33,396 nt of DNA from CAYFXA01 sp964347135 (GTDB lineage Bacteria; Patescibacteriota; Microgenomatia; PFEM01; JAHIFH01), in NCBI GenBank assembly GCA_964347135.1, contig CAYFXA010000006.1:1-33396 (forward strand). The letters run 5' to 3'. The translations under genes were made by a program, and so were the position numbers. Every line of letters starts with the position of its first letter. The first letter of the stretch is position 1. The notes beneath the pieces were generated by a model, which was not told where the DNA came from, did not search any database, and worked only from the letters and a program-made list of their open reading frames with translations. Positions 6,916-16,863 of this stretch are shown in pieces.

Positions 6916-7869
6916 ATGTCAAAAAAAATCACCTTACCCAATTTCGATGATTTCCTCCTTTATTTAAAGACCAATAATTATTCTGATGAAACAATTTACA
7001 ACTATGAGCGAGACTTGAGCCTATTTAATGACTTTTTGTCTGAACACTCCCCCACTTCTTTTAAAAATGTCACTAAAAAAACAATTGAGAATTACAAAGC
7101 TTATTTAATTTCTCGTGATCGCCGTTTGGTATCAGGAAAAAAATCGGAGGCAAAATTAGCCTCGCGGAGTATTAATCGCAGCCTTTCTGCTTTAAGATCT
7201 TTTTTGCGTTATCTAATTGATATGGATTATAAAGCGCCAATTGCCCCAGAGGCAGTTAAGCTGCTTAAAACCGAAAGAAAGCACCCTCAAGTAGCGGAAT
7301 TGGAAGATTTAATTCGCCTAATTGAAGCTCCTAGTGTTTTGGAAAAAAATAAAAAGGTGTCTTTAAGAAACAGAGCCATTTTGGAGGTTTTGTTTTCTAC
7401 GGGGATGAGAATTAGTGAATTAGTTAATCTTAATCGCAATCAAATCGATAAAACTGGAAGGATTTTTGTGATGGGAAAAGGTAAAAAAGAAAGATTTGTT
7501 TATTTGACTCCAAGGGCCAAGAATCACTTGGAAAGATATTTGCTTACTAGAGATGATGGCTTGGTTGCTTTATTCATTCCTTATAGCGGTGCCAATGTAA
7601 ACTCACCAAAACGCCGAATTTCTCCTAATTATATTCAGTTTAAAATAAAGGCATATCGAGAGAAATTAAAAATTAATGTTCCCACCTCTGCTCACTCATT
7701 GCGCCATGGTTTTGCCACTTACTTGGCTGAGAAAGGAGCCAATCCGGCGGCGATTCAAATTCTTTTGGGCCATGAGTCTTTAGATACAACTACCCGCTAT
7801 GTTCATGCTTCGGACCGCTATGCCGAAGAAACACATAAGAAATTTCATCCTTTAAAAAGCAATGAGTGA
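6916..7869 (+). CDS. Xer-type tyrosine recombinase, first copy
   Basis: A 317-residue integrase of the XerC/XerD type that would cut and rejoin DNA at paired dif-like sites. The N-terminal SAM-like DNA-binding domain (FLLYLKTNNYSDETIYNYER onward) covers about residues 8-110. The catalytic domain is complete: Arg165 in TGMRISEL, Lys about 188 in the GKGKKER hairpin, His260 and Arg263 in HSLRH, His286 in LLGHES and Tyr295 in TTRYVH. I chose the ATG at 6916 because it gives the usual family N-terminus, although it lacks a Shine-Dalgarno; a GTG at 6865 would add 17 residues. The 28-bp dif-like site lies just upstream. It overlaps the next gene by 8 nt. XerC or XerD cannot be assigned from sequence alone. 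Confidence 0.9.
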   Translation: MSKKITLPNFDDFLLYLKTNNYSDETIYNYERDLSLFNDFLSEHSPTSFKNVTKKTIENYKAYLISRDRRLVSGKKSEAKLASRSINRSLSALRSFLRYLIDMDYKAPIAPEAVKLLKTERKHPQVAELEDLIRLIEAPSVLEKNKKVSLRNRAILEVLFSTGMRISELVNLNRNQIDKTGRIFVMGKGKKERFVYLTPRAKNHLERYLLTRDDGLVALFIPYSGANVNSPKRRISPNYIQFKIKAYREKLKINVPTSAHSLRHGFATYLAEKGANPAAIQILLGHESLDTTTRYVHASDRYAEETHKKFHPLKSNE

Positions 7870-8341
7870 AAATAAACAAGTTAAAATTTTGAAACTATTA
7901 AATGAAGTAGTTTTTCCTTGTTCAAGAGGCACTTATTTGTTTTCTGAGCGCCCAGCGCTTGAAGGGGTTCACGCATCTTTTTGCGCTAAAGAAATGTTTG
8001 AACTTCTAGATAAAAAAGCGTTAATTCTTACTAAAGAAAAACATCCAAAATTCAAAAAACACAAAACTGGGGTAAAAATTGTTAAGTCATGGGCAAAATC
8101 AATGGATTTAAAAGTTGAAACAGAAGTCGATATCTCAGTTGGTGTTGCCGATGTTTTAGTTTATGCTGATGATTTAGGAATTTTTGAGATCGGATCAATT
8201 AGGCCAACAAAAATGATTTTACTTCTTAAGTTTGTTGTTAGATTGGGAACTCCTTGTACTGTCCATTTTTGGCCCTATGGAACAACAGATGCCTTTGTTT
8301 TTAAAAATTGGCGTCACCCCGAAATAGCTCCTCTGCTATAG
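7862..8341 (+). CDS. Small protein of unknown function, possible degenerate PD-(D/E)xK-like fold
   Basis: A 159-residue soluble protein overlapping the recombinase by 8 nt, hence probably co-translated with it. The first half is mostly helical and basic (KEKHPKFKKHKTGVKIVKSW). The second half has the strand series VETEVDISVGVADVLVYADD, then GIFEIGSIRPTK. The arrangement D-x(n)-E-x-G recalls motifs II and III of PD-(D/E)xK nucleases, with Gly in place of the catalytic Lys and a Lys four residues on. That resemblance is weak and I would not call it a nuclease. The C-terminus is hydrophobic-aromatic (CTVHFWPYG). Coupling to a recombinase suggests a DNA-related role. Confidence 0.6.
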   Translation: MSENKQVKILKLLNEVVFPCSRGTYLFSERPALEGVHASFCAKEMFELLDKKALILTKEKHPKFKKHKTGVKIVKSWAKSMDLKVETEVDISVGVADVLVYADDLGIFEIGSIRPTKMILLLKFVVRLGTPCTVHFWPYGTTDAFVFKNWRHPEIAPLL

Positions 8342-8350
8342 GTTTTTTTA
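8324..8350 (+). terminator. Weak hairpin plus T-run after the small gene
   Basis: ATAGC (8324-8328) pairs with GCTAT (8335-8339) across a 6-nt loop, followed by AGG and a run of seven T. It overlaps the stop codon of the 159-residue gene. The stem is short, so termination may be partial. Confidence 0.3.
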
Positions 8351-8476
8351 TCTAAATTTTTATAAAAATTTTTTTGAAAAAATTAGTAAATTTCATCAAC
8401 TAATTGATTTTAATGATTGATGAATTATCCTCTTTTAAAAAGGGGCTTTAGAAAGGCGCTAAGAGCTTTGTTGAGT

Positions 8477-8505
8477 TTGACAAGGCATATTTTTTCTGTT
8501 TAAAT
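8477..8505 (+). promoter_or_regulatory. Promoter of the HAD-family gene
   Basis: TTGACA (8477-8482), a 17-nt spacer and TTAAAT (8500-8505) lie 23 nt before the ATG at 8529, predicting a leader of about 17 nt. The rest of the 187-bp gap is AT-rich, with an imperfect inverted repeat (CATCAA 8394-8399 and TTGATG 8417-8422). Confidence 0.45.
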
Positions 8506-8528
8506 AGGCTTTCTCCTGTCCGTTTTTT

Positions 8529-9290
8529 ATGTCTTATCAAGAAATTCTTCCGGAAAGTAAAGAAAGATCCAGTGGAGGTTTATTAATTGGTTATGATTTG
8601 GATGGTTTGTTTTTTAATCTGGCCGAACCATCACTAAAAATCATTAATGAGAGATATGGCACTAATTTTAGTGAAAGGGATATTGATGATCATTGGTATG
8701 TTCAAACATTTCTTAAAAAAATTGGTCTTTCAGAAGAAGAAATTCTTTCTTTTCGCAAAGAACTTTATTTTCCTCCCAACAAACATCGAGTTTATGAAAG
8801 GTCTCCAGTCATTCCCGGAGCAGTTGGCGTTGTAAATGGGATTCATCGTCTTGGACATCAACCGCTGGCAATAACTTCAAGACCTCCAGGACTTGAAAAA
8901 ACAACCGAAGAGCAATTAAGAGCCGCTGGAATTAATTGGATTAAAGGTGACTGGACTGATGGCGGTAATATTTTGATTCGTGACCAATATTATTTAGAGA
9001 CCATGTCGGGCGAAGAATTTAAATTAAGAGCCATTCACGGTGATTTTCCTGATGGAAAGTATCAGAAATTTCCTGGACTTCATGCCCATTTTGATAATAT
9101 GGGTGAATTGCTTGAACATCCGCTGGCAGTAGGTGTTGAAGATAGAATTTTCATTCTTGTCACTAATTATAATTTGCGTGTTCCTAAAGAAAATTTGGTT
9201 AGAAACTGGTGGGTTTTTTATAAAATTGTTCTCTGTTTGTCTCGGAATGAAGATTTAAGCTGGTTAACGTCGCACAATGTTAAAGACTAA
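8529..9290 (+). CDS. HAD-superfamily hydrolase, 5'(3')-deoxyribonucleotidase-like
   Basis: A 253-residue cytoplasmic protein with the HAD core. Motif I is GYDLDGLFFN (the DxD nucleophile and acid-base pair, about residues 22-24) and motif II is ITSRPPG (about 115-121). Motif IV is represented by HAHFDNMGELL near 187-197 with a Lys-containing stretch just before it. A helical cap is inserted after motif I. The layout fits the NT5C-type nucleotidases that dephosphorylate (deoxy)nucleoside monophosphates, but the substrate cannot be read from sequence. It has its own promoter and no Shine-Dalgarno. Its TAA stop lies between two copies of a 13-bp repeat preceding the second recombinase. Its place between two recombinase genes is unexplained. 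Confidence 0.72.
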   Translation: MSYQEILPESKERSSGGLLIGYDLDGLFFNLAEPSLKIINERYGTNFSERDIDDHWYVQTFLKKIGLSEEEILSFRKELYFPPNKHRVYERSPVIPGAVGVVNGIHRLGHQPLAITSRPPGLEKTTEEQLRAAGINWIKGDWTDGGNILIRDQYYLETMSGEEFKLRAIHGDFPDGKYQKFPGLHAHFDNMGELLEHPLAVGVEDRIFILVTNYNLRVPKENLVRNWWVFYKIVLCLSRNEDLSWLTSHNVKD

Positions 9291-9304
9291 TGTCGCACAA
9301 TGTT
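9269..9304 (+). repeat. 13-bp direct repeat upstream of the second recombinase
   Basis: GTCGCACAATGTT occurs at 9269-9281 and 9292-9304, a 23-bp period, about two helical turns. The first copy is inside the end of the HAD gene; the second runs into the TTGACA (9303-9308) of the next promoter. It could be a two-site operator. Confidence 0.6.
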
Positions 9305-9331
9305 GACACCTCACTTTTCTTAGTATAAACT
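9303..9331 (+). promoter_or_regulatory. Promoter of the second recombinase, leaderless
   Basis: TTGACA (9303-9308) with a 17-nt spacer gives TAAACT (9326-9331), 7 nt before the ATG at 9339. An overlapping TATAAA (9324-9329) has a 15-nt spacer. Either predicts a leader of 0-3 nt. The same TTGACA/TAAACT pair precedes the first recombinase. Confidence 0.5.
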
Positions 9332-9338
9332 GTGATTA

Positions 9339-10298
9339 ATGGCTGATTTAAATCAAGAAACCACTTCCCGAACAGAACTGGACCGTTTGATTGAAGAATT
9401 TTTAGAGCATTTGGAAATTGAACGCCAATCCTCTCCCCTAACCATCCGCAATTACCGCCATTATCTAGGACGTTTTTCTAATTGGTTAAAAAGAAATAAT
9501 TTCAAGGCTAAACCAAGTTCGATTGACTTGGAAAAAATTAAAAAATATAGGGTATATTTAGCTCGATTTAGCGCCCCAAATGGTCAGTCTCTTTCGCGTA
9601 GCACTCAAGCTTATCATGTGATAGCTTTGCGAGCCTTTCTTAGATGGTTAGTTAAGAATGATCATGAAGTTTTGGCACCGGAAAAAGTTGATCTTCCCAA
9701 AAGTGAATCAAAATCACTAAAGTTTCTTTCAGCTGACCAAGTTGAACGGTTTTTGGCCCAACCCTTGCCCTCTAAAAAAACGGGATTGCGCGACAAAGCC
9801 ATTTTAGAAGTTCTTTTTTCCACTGGATTGCGAGTCAGCGAGTTGGTTAAATTAAATCGTGATCAAATTGATTTAAAACGACGGGAATTTGGGGTTGTTG
9901 GCAAAGGTGGACGCGCGCGAGTCGTTTTTTTGTCAGCAAGAGCAGTTAAATGGCTGAAAAAATATCTTAATAATCGCAAAGATAACTGGAAACCCTTGTT
10001 TATTAATTACAGAAAAACCAAAGAAAAAGGAAAAAGTGGTGAAAAAATGAGGCTGACAGCCCGTTCGGTCCAAAGACTCGTTGATAAATATTCAAAAAAA
10101 GCAAAATTACCCGTTAAAGTAACGCCTCATGTGATTCGCCATTCTTTTGCCACCGATTTATTAATTGCTGGTGCTGATTTAAGAGCGGTCCAGGAGATGT
10201 TAGGGCACAAAAACATCCAAACTACCCAAATTTATACTCATGTAACTAATCGCCAACTCCGTTCGGTTCACGAAGCCTTTCATGGGAAGGGAAGATAG
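9339..10298 (+). CDS. Xer-type tyrosine recombinase, second copy
   Basis: A 319-residue Xer-type integrase with a complete active site: Arg165 in TGLRVSEL, the GKGGRARVV hairpin lysine, His264 and Arg267 in HVIRH, His290 in LGHKN and Tyr299 in QIYTH. The N-terminal DNA-binding domain (FLEHLEIERQSSPLTIRNYR onward) covers about residues 18-120. It is clearly diverged from the first copy 1.5 kb upstream, so the two are paralogues rather than a recent duplication. They could act as a XerC-XerD pair on the nearby dif-like site, or one could serve another site. The last 53 nt overlap the convergent regulator gene. Confidence 0.92.
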   Translation: MADLNQETTSRTELDRLIEEFLEHLEIERQSSPLTIRNYRHYLGRFSNWLKRNNFKAKPSSIDLEKIKKYRVYLARFSAPNGQSLSRSTQAYHVIALRAFLRWLVKNDHEVLAPEKVDLPKSESKSLKFLSADQVERFLAQPLPSKKTGLRDKAILEVLFSTGLRVSELVKLNRDQIDLKRREFGVVGKGGRARVVFLSARAVKWLKKYLNNRKDNWKPLFINYRKTKEKGKSGEKMRLTARSVQRLVDKYSKKAKLPVKVTPHVIRHSFATDLLIAGADLRAVQEMLGHKNIQTTQIYTHVTNRQLRSVHEAFHGKGR

Positions 10299-10833
10299 TC
10301 TTTTGTCGGGCGGCAATGAAAATGACTACGGCACGGGTACTTTTTATTTGTCCATGTTTACCATCAATTCCTAATTTTTCGTAAATTTGATGAAGATAAC
10401 GCTTAACCATGTAATGAGAAATGCCTGTTTTTTTGGCAATTGCAACTTCCGTTAAGAGATGAAAGGAAAGCAACGGACTAGAAAGAGCTTTGAGAACATC
10501 AACATGTCTTGGGTTTTCGAAACTTCTGCATCTTTCTATTTCTTCATCAGTGACAAATTCATTGGCGTCTAAAATTCCTAAAGTGATTGCTCTTTTCACC
10601 GCTTCCGTTCTTGAAAAGACACCAAGGCGCTGATAGATCCCTCTTGGTCTGCATGGTTTTGATAAATGGCATGTGACCGTAGAAGTCGCAATTCCTAATT
10701 CAGTTCCAATTTCATCATTTGTAAGCCCGGAAGCAACCAGTTTCAATACTTCTTCTTGTTGATCTGACAATAGGGAATTTATTTTTTCTTGTGATTTGAA
10801 GCAATCGTAGTAATATCTTTCCGGGCGAATCAT
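10246..10833 (-). CDS. Regulator with two LuxR-like HTH domains
   Basis: A 195-residue protein with no receiver or sensor domain. The first HTH (about 22-95) begins LSDQQEEVLKLVASGLTNDE and ends RTEAVKRA, as in GerE/LuxR domains. Between the recognition helix and the last helix the usual HLSNIYRKLGV-type segment is lengthened by about six residues (HLSKPCRPRGIYQRLGV). The second HTH (about 122-178) has LTEVAIAKKTGISHYMVKRY followed by EKLGI and a RAVVIFIA helix. It probably binds DNA, either as an intramolecular pair or on two half-sites. Its 3' end overlaps the second recombinase antisense by 53 nt and its start lies 3 nt from the gyrA stop, so it is probably read as the last gene after gyrA. 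Targets are unknown. Confidence 0.72.
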   Translation of the reverse strand: MIRPERYYYDCFKSQEKINSLLSDQQEEVLKLVASGLTNDEIGTELGIATSTVTCHLSKPCRPRGIYQRLGVFSRTEAVKRAITLGILDANEFVTDEEIERCRSFENPRHVDVLKALSSPLLSFHLLTEVAIAKKTGISHYMVKRYLHQIYEKLGIDGKHGQIKSTRAVVIFIAARQKTIFPSHERLREPNGVGD

Positions 10834-10836
10834 TTT

Positions 10837-13443
10837 TTACAAACAAGTGACCGCCGCCACAGAATCACCGGGTTTAGAGAATCTCATTAAAATGACTCCT
10901 TGAGTATCCCGCCCTAATCGAGGAATGTTTTTCAAAGGCAGCTTAATCACTTGAGCTTTTCTGCTTGTTAGAATCACCTTTTTGTCTCTTTGAGTAACTA
11001 ATCTGCAGGCAACAATTTTGCCAGTTTTTGTTGTTACGTTGGCGGCTTTAACCCCAATACCTCCTCTTTTTTGGATGGGGTGAGAGCGAATGTTAGTTCT
11101 CTTCCCTAGCCCGTTTTCCATGACCACTAAAACATCGCGGAAATATTTACGGCGGCGGTCTTTGGGTCTTTTAGCCCTTGCTGGAAAAACTGCCATGCTA
11201 ACAACGTGGTCTTTATCTTTTAATAAAATACCTCTGACGCCAATCGTGTCTCTTCCCATGGGCCGGGTGTCGGTTTCGTTAAAGCGAATTGATTTACCGT
11301 TGTGAGTAACCAATAAAACCTGATCTTTTCCAGTGGTGGGTTTGACCCAACAAAGTTCATCGCCCCGATTAAGTTTGATGGCAATCAGTCCTGAGGTGCG
11401 AATTTTCTTGAAATTTCTTAAGGATGTTTTTTTGACAACGCCTTTTCTAGTTGCCATCAGGAGATATTTATATTTACTTTTTGCGGTGGTGGGAAGATTA
11501 AGAACTGATTGAACTTCTTCTCCCTGGTCAATGTTTATGAGATTGATAACCGCCTGGCCTTTTGCTGTTCTTGTTCCTTCTGAGATTTCCCAGGCTCGGG
11601 TAGAAAAAACCCGCCCCTTATTGGTAAAAAAGAGAACCTGGTCATGAGTTTCCCCTGTCATGAATTGGGCGATTTCATCAGCTTCTTTAGTGGTCATTCC
11701 CGTGACTCCTTTTCCACCCCGCCGTTGGGAACGGTAAGTGCCCACTGGTAATCGCTTAATGTAACCAGTTTTTGTTACGGTAATCAAACATTTTTCCTTG
11801 GGAATCAAGTCTTCGTCAGCAAAACTATCAACTTGTTGACGATAGATTTTTGTTTTTCTTGGATCACCATATTTCTTTTGGATTTCCTTTAATTCCTTTT
11901 TAATAATCCGAAGAATTTTTTCTGGATGAATAAGAATATCAGCCAGATATTCGATTAATTTGCCAATTTCTTTGTATTCGTTTTCAATTTTCTTTCTTTC
12001 TAAAGCAGCCAAACGCCGAAGTTGCATTTCTAAGATTGCGTTTGCTTGAATCTCGGTTAATTTGAATTTTTTCATTAAGTTGGTTCGGGCGCTATCTACG
12101 GTACGGGATTTCTTAATCGTGGCAATCACCGCGTCAAGATTATCAAGGGCAATTTTTAATCCTTCGAGAATGTGAGCCCTCTTTTTGGCTGCTTCCAATT
12201 CAAATATGCTTCTTCGAGTGACAACTGATTGGCGATGTTTTACAAATTCAGTCAGGATTTGTTTAAGAGTAAGGGTTTGGGGAACTCCATCAACCAAAGC
12301 AACCATATTAACCGGATATGTGGTCTGCATAGCAGTGTGTTTATAAAGAGTATTAAGGATGACATTGGGTTTGGCTGTCTTTTTTAACTCAAGGACAATC
12401 CTCATTCCTTGCCTATCAGATTCATCTCTTAAATTGCCAACGCCAGTAATCTTTTTTTCTTTAATTAATTGGGCAATTTTAGCAACCAATTGGGCCTTAT
12501 TAACTTGATACGGAATTTGAGTGATGGCGATTCGGAATCTTTTACCCTTTGTCTCTTCAATCTCAGCATCAGCTCGCATTAGGATTTTTCCTTTTCCGGT
12601 TGAATAGGCTTGGAGAATTTGGTCTTTATCATAAATAAATGCACCGGTGGGAAAATCCGGGCCCTTAATATGTCTCATTAAATCTTCAACCGTTGCCTCT
12701 GATTCAAAACTGGCTTTAAGAGCTGGGATTTGGCTGGGTTTTTTAATTTCTACCTCATTAAGTTGGATTTTTTTAATGTCAAACTCTTTTTTTTCTGACT
12801 CACCTTTGGCTGGCAATTTTTCTTTGGCTAAAACAACACCACCCTTATCAATTAACAAAATGAGTCCGTTAATCACCTCTTTAAGGTTATGGGGCGGGAT
12901 TTTGGTTGCCATTGCCACAGCAATACCATCGGCGCCCATTAAAAGAAGATTGGGAATTTTCGCCGGGAGGAAAACGGGTTCTTTTAAGGAAGCATCAAAA
13001 TTATCAGCATAATCAACCGTATCCTTATCAATATCAGTAAGCATCTCTGTGGTGATTTTTTCCATTTTCACTTCGGTATAACGCATCGCCGCAGGCAGGT
13101 CACCATCAACCGAACCAAAATTTCCTTGGCCATCAATTAAGGGATAACGCATCGAGAAATTTTGAGCCAAGCGAACTAAAGCATCGTAAATGGCCATATC
13201 GCCGTGAGGGTGATATTTACCCATGGTTTCACCAACAACTTTTGCTGATTTGGTGTGTTTGGCGGAATGGCTTAGACCCATGCCTTGCATGGCAAAAAGA
13301 ATTCGACGATGAACCGGCTTGAGACCATCACGAACATCAGGAAGAGCCCGGGCAACAATGACGCTCATGGCATAATCCAAATAGGACTTCTGCATTTCGT
13401 CAGTTATCTCAACTGGTTTGACTTTGCCGATTCTATTAGCCAT
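10837..13443 (-). CDS. gyrA: DNA gyrase subunit A
   Basis: The 868-residue breakage-reunion subunit of gyrase, which introduces negative supercoils with GyrB. The N-terminus has the family pattern ([20 protein letters not shown]). The active-site tyrosine is Tyr122 in [10 protein letters not shown]. The quinolone-resistance region reads [13 protein letters not shown], placing Met at position 83 and Asp at 87 in direct E. coli numbering. A charged insertion follows LLID in the tower region (about residues 200-235). The GyrA box QRRGGKG and the repeated beta-pinwheel blades of the C-terminal domain are present, which favours gyrase over topoisomerase IV. No Shine-Dalgarno precedes the ATG, 14 nt after ppa, so it is probably translated from a shared mRNA. 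Confidence 0.96.
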   Translation of the reverse strand: MANRIGKVKPVEITDEMQKSYLDYAMSVIVARALPDVRDGLKPVHRRILFAMQGMGLSHSAKHTKSAKVVGETMGKYHPHGDMAIYDALVRLAQNFSMRYPLIDGQGNFGSVDGDLPAAMRYTEVKMEKITTEMLTDIDKDTVDYADNFDASLKEPVFLPAKIPNLLLMGADGIAVAMATKIPPHNLKEVINGLILLIDKGGVVLAKEKLPAKGESEKKEFDIKKIQLNEVEIKKPSQIPALKASFESEATVEDLMRHIKGPDFPTGAFIYDKDQILQAYSTGKGKILMRADAEIEETKGKRFRIAITQIPYQVNKAQLVAKIAQLIKEKKITGVGNLRDESDRQGMRIVLELKKTAKPNVILNTLYKHTAMQTTYPVNMVALVDGVPQTLTLKQILTEFVKHRQSVVTRRSIFELEAAKKRAHILEGLKIALDNLDAVIATIKKSRTVDSARTNLMKKFKLTEIQANAILEMQLRRLAALERKKIENEYKEIGKLIEYLADILIHPEKILRIIKKELKEIQKKYGDPRKTKIYRQQVDSFADEDLIPKEKCLITVTKTGYIKRLPVGTYRSQRRGGKGVTGMTTKEADEIAQFMTGETHDQVLFFTNKGRVFSTRAWEISEGTRTAKGQAVINLINIDQGEEVQSVLNLPTTAKSKYKYLLMATRKGVVKKTSLRNFKKIRTSGLIAIKLNRGDELCWVKPTTGKDQVLLVTHNGKSIRFNETDTRPMGRDTIGVRGILLKDKDHVVSMAVFPARAKRPKDRRRKYFRDVLVVMENGLGKRTNIRSHPIQKRGGIGVKAANVTTKTGKIVACRLVTQRDKKVILTSRKAQVIKLPLKNIPRLGRDTQGVILMRFSKPGDSVAAVTCL

Positions 13444-13457
13444 ATATTTATCTAAAA

Positions 13458-14009
13458 CTACTTAGGGAACTTTTTCTGATAGTTTGCCGCTGCATTTTTA
13501 ATCAGCGTTTGAGCAGTTTTTTTCTCACTCCAACCTTCAATCTTGATTTTTTTATCCGGCTGAAGTTCGGAGTAATTTTCCCAAAAATTCTCAATTTCTT
13601 TTTTGGAGTGAGGAGGCAAGTCTTTTAACTCCTTTACTTGAGAAAAACGGGGGTCGTCAACCGGAACAGCAATAATTTTGTCATCTTGTTCGCCGGTATC
13701 ATCGATTCGAATAACGCCAATAGGGCGGCATTTTATTACGCACCCCGGAAAAGTGGAAAAACTGGACAAAACAACGATATCTAAAGGATCTTTGTCCTTG
13801 TCATTCCAGGTTTGAGGAATGATGCCGTACTCAAAAGGAAAGAAAACGGCTTCATAAAGGACTCTGTCGAGACGAAAATAACCGGAATGATGGTCATATT
13901 CATACTTGTTGGAACTTCCTTTAGGGATTTCAACAAGGCAATTGATTTCCTTAGGTTTTTTTTCTCCAACAGAAACTATATGAAATAAATTTTGGTTGTT
14001 TTTATTCAT
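13458..14009 (-). CDS. ppa: Inorganic pyrophosphatase, family I
   Basis: A 183-residue cytoplasmic Mg2+-dependent enzyme that hydrolyses pyrophosphate and so drives nucleic acid and tRNA charging reactions forward. It shows the family I signature [10 protein letters not shown] with the metal-binding aspartates, a preceding [12 protein letters not shown] stretch, and the upstream [13 protein letters not shown] substrate region. Length is normal for prokaryotic family I enzymes. The start is supported by GGAGG 5 nt upstream. It sits between gyrB and gyrA (47 nt after gyrB, 14 nt before gyrA), an order that is a context feature rather than a functional link. Confidence 0.95.
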   Translation of the reverse strand: MNKNNQNLFHIVSVGEKKPKEINCLVEIPKGSSNKYEYDHHSGYFRLDRVLYEAVFFPFEYGIIPQTWNDKDKDPLDIVVLSSFSTFPGCVIKCRPIGVIRIDDTGEQDDKIIAVPVDDPRFSQVKELKDLPPHSKKEIENFWENYSELQPDKKIKIEGWSEKKTAQTLIKNAAANYQKKFPK

Positions 14010-14056
14010 TTTTCCTCCACTTTAATTAAATGAACTAAATACTTTATTTGTTTAAA

Positions 14057-16024
<1,968 letters not shown>

Positions 16025-16056
16025 TTAATTACCCTACCAGTTAATAATCTAGCATT

Positions 16057-16085
16057 ATTTTACCAATTTTGGGAGGCTAATGCAA
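16057..16085 (-). promoter_or_regulatory. Promoter of gyrB
   Basis: On the minus strand TTGCAT (16085-16080), a 17-nt spacer and TAAAAT (16062-16057) precede gyrB. The -10 overlaps the inverted repeat AATAAT-CTAGC-ATTATT (16043-16059), which could act as an operator. Confidence 0.4.
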
Positions 16086-16087
16086 GC

Positions 16088-16816
16088 TCAACTTAGATGA
16101 GGGTAAGAAAGAAAGAGATTCTCAATTGCCAAGTGAAAATTAACGTTGGCAACCAACATCTTTCTGACCTGTTCTGTGTTTTTAAGGGCTTTTTCGATTT
16201 GCTGAAGACTTAGTTTTTTTAAAAAACTGGGCTTCTTTTTGTCAACGCCGGTTTTGGTAAGCAAAAATCGGCGCCAAAGGAAAAGTAAATTCTCTGTTAA
16301 CGTTAGTGCTTGATTTTTGTTTTTGGCTAAAACTAGGCTTAATTTCAGCCTTTCCCCTACTCCCTGCATTAGCAAGTGGATTAAGGTTTTAGAGAGCTCC
16401 TCGGTTTCTTCTGGTGAAAGAATAATTTGGCTTTTGGCAGGGAGAAGAGTGATTTTCGTTCTTGAAACAATTGTTGGTAAGAGGCTGGCCGAGTGGCTGG
16501 CTAAAAGAATAATTAAAGAAGACCTTGGTGGTTCTTCAAGGGTTTTTAAAAGTGAATTTTGGGCCGGTAATGTTAGTTTTTCTGCCTCCATAATTAAACC
16601 AACCTTTATTTTCGCTTGATAAGGTCGACGACTAAGGAACTTTTTTAAACCTCTAACCTGATTGATACCAATTGAATTATCTGATTCGATAACTAAAACA
16701 TCCACAGGAGGTTTATCTGGATTGATTGACTGATCAAAAAAAGGCTGAATGAGTTTTAAAGCAATTTTCAGTCTTTCTTGAAATAAACCACCAATAACAA
16801 GTTGGGATGAAAACAT
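16088..16816 (-). CDS. holB: DNA polymerase III delta-prime-like clamp-loader subunit
   Basis: A 242-residue AAA+-type protein like HolB, a subunit of the clamp loader that places the sliding clamp on DNA. The diagnostic stretch is EAEKLTLPAQNSLLKTLEEP followed by SSLIILLASHSASLLPTIVSR, matching the Walker B, sensor 1 and SRC-loop region. The SRC motif reads SRT here. There is no P-loop in the first 30 residues, as expected for the non-ATP-hydrolysing delta-prime subunit. The zinc module seen in many family members is absent, and the protein is shorter than usual (about 330). It is divergent from pilB with a 47-bp gap. Confidence 0.82.
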   Translation of the reverse strand: MFSSQLVIGGLFQERLKIALKLIQPFFDQSINPDKPPVDVLVIESDNSIGINQVRGLKKFLSRRPYQAKIKVGLIMEAEKLTLPAQNSLLKTLEEPPRSSLIILLASHSASLLPTIVSRTKITLLPAKSQIILSPEETEELSKTLIHLLMQGVGERLKLSLVLAKNKNQALTLTENLLFLWRRFLLTKTGVDKKKPSFLKKLSLQQIEKALKNTEQVRKMLVANVNFHLAIENLFLSYPHLS

Positions 16817-16826
16817 GGTTGTTGGT

Positions 16827-16854
16827 TTGACATTTTAGCAAATAACCATATAAG
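16827..16854 (+). promoter_or_regulatory. Promoter of the pilus operon (pilB)
   Basis: A perfect TTGACA (16827-16832), 16-nt spacer and TATAAG (16849-16854) end 9 nt before the pilB ATG, predicting a leader of 2-3 nt. The -35 shares base 16832 with the -10 of the divergent holB promoter. Confidence 0.55.
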
Positions 16855-16860
16855 ATAAAA
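16832..16860 (-). promoter_or_regulatory. Promoter of holB, extended -10, overlapping the pilB promoter
   Basis: On the minus strand TTTTAT (16860-16855) is followed after 17 nt by TAAAAT (16837-16832), preceded by TGc, an extended -10. The ATG is at 16816, so the leader is about 9 nt. Confidence 0.45.
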
Positions 16861-16863
16861 GGG

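Noticed and set aside
6300..10833. An integrated mobile element with two integrases
   Set aside because: No flanking att repeats, tRNA target, phage or conjugation genes. The recombinases look like Xer type and composition does not change visibly.
12647..13012. Long reading frame opposite gyrA
   Set aside because: It is an antisense shadow of conserved gyrA sequence, without start signals or a recognisable protein pattern. The same applies to others opposite gyrA, gyrB and the pilus genes.
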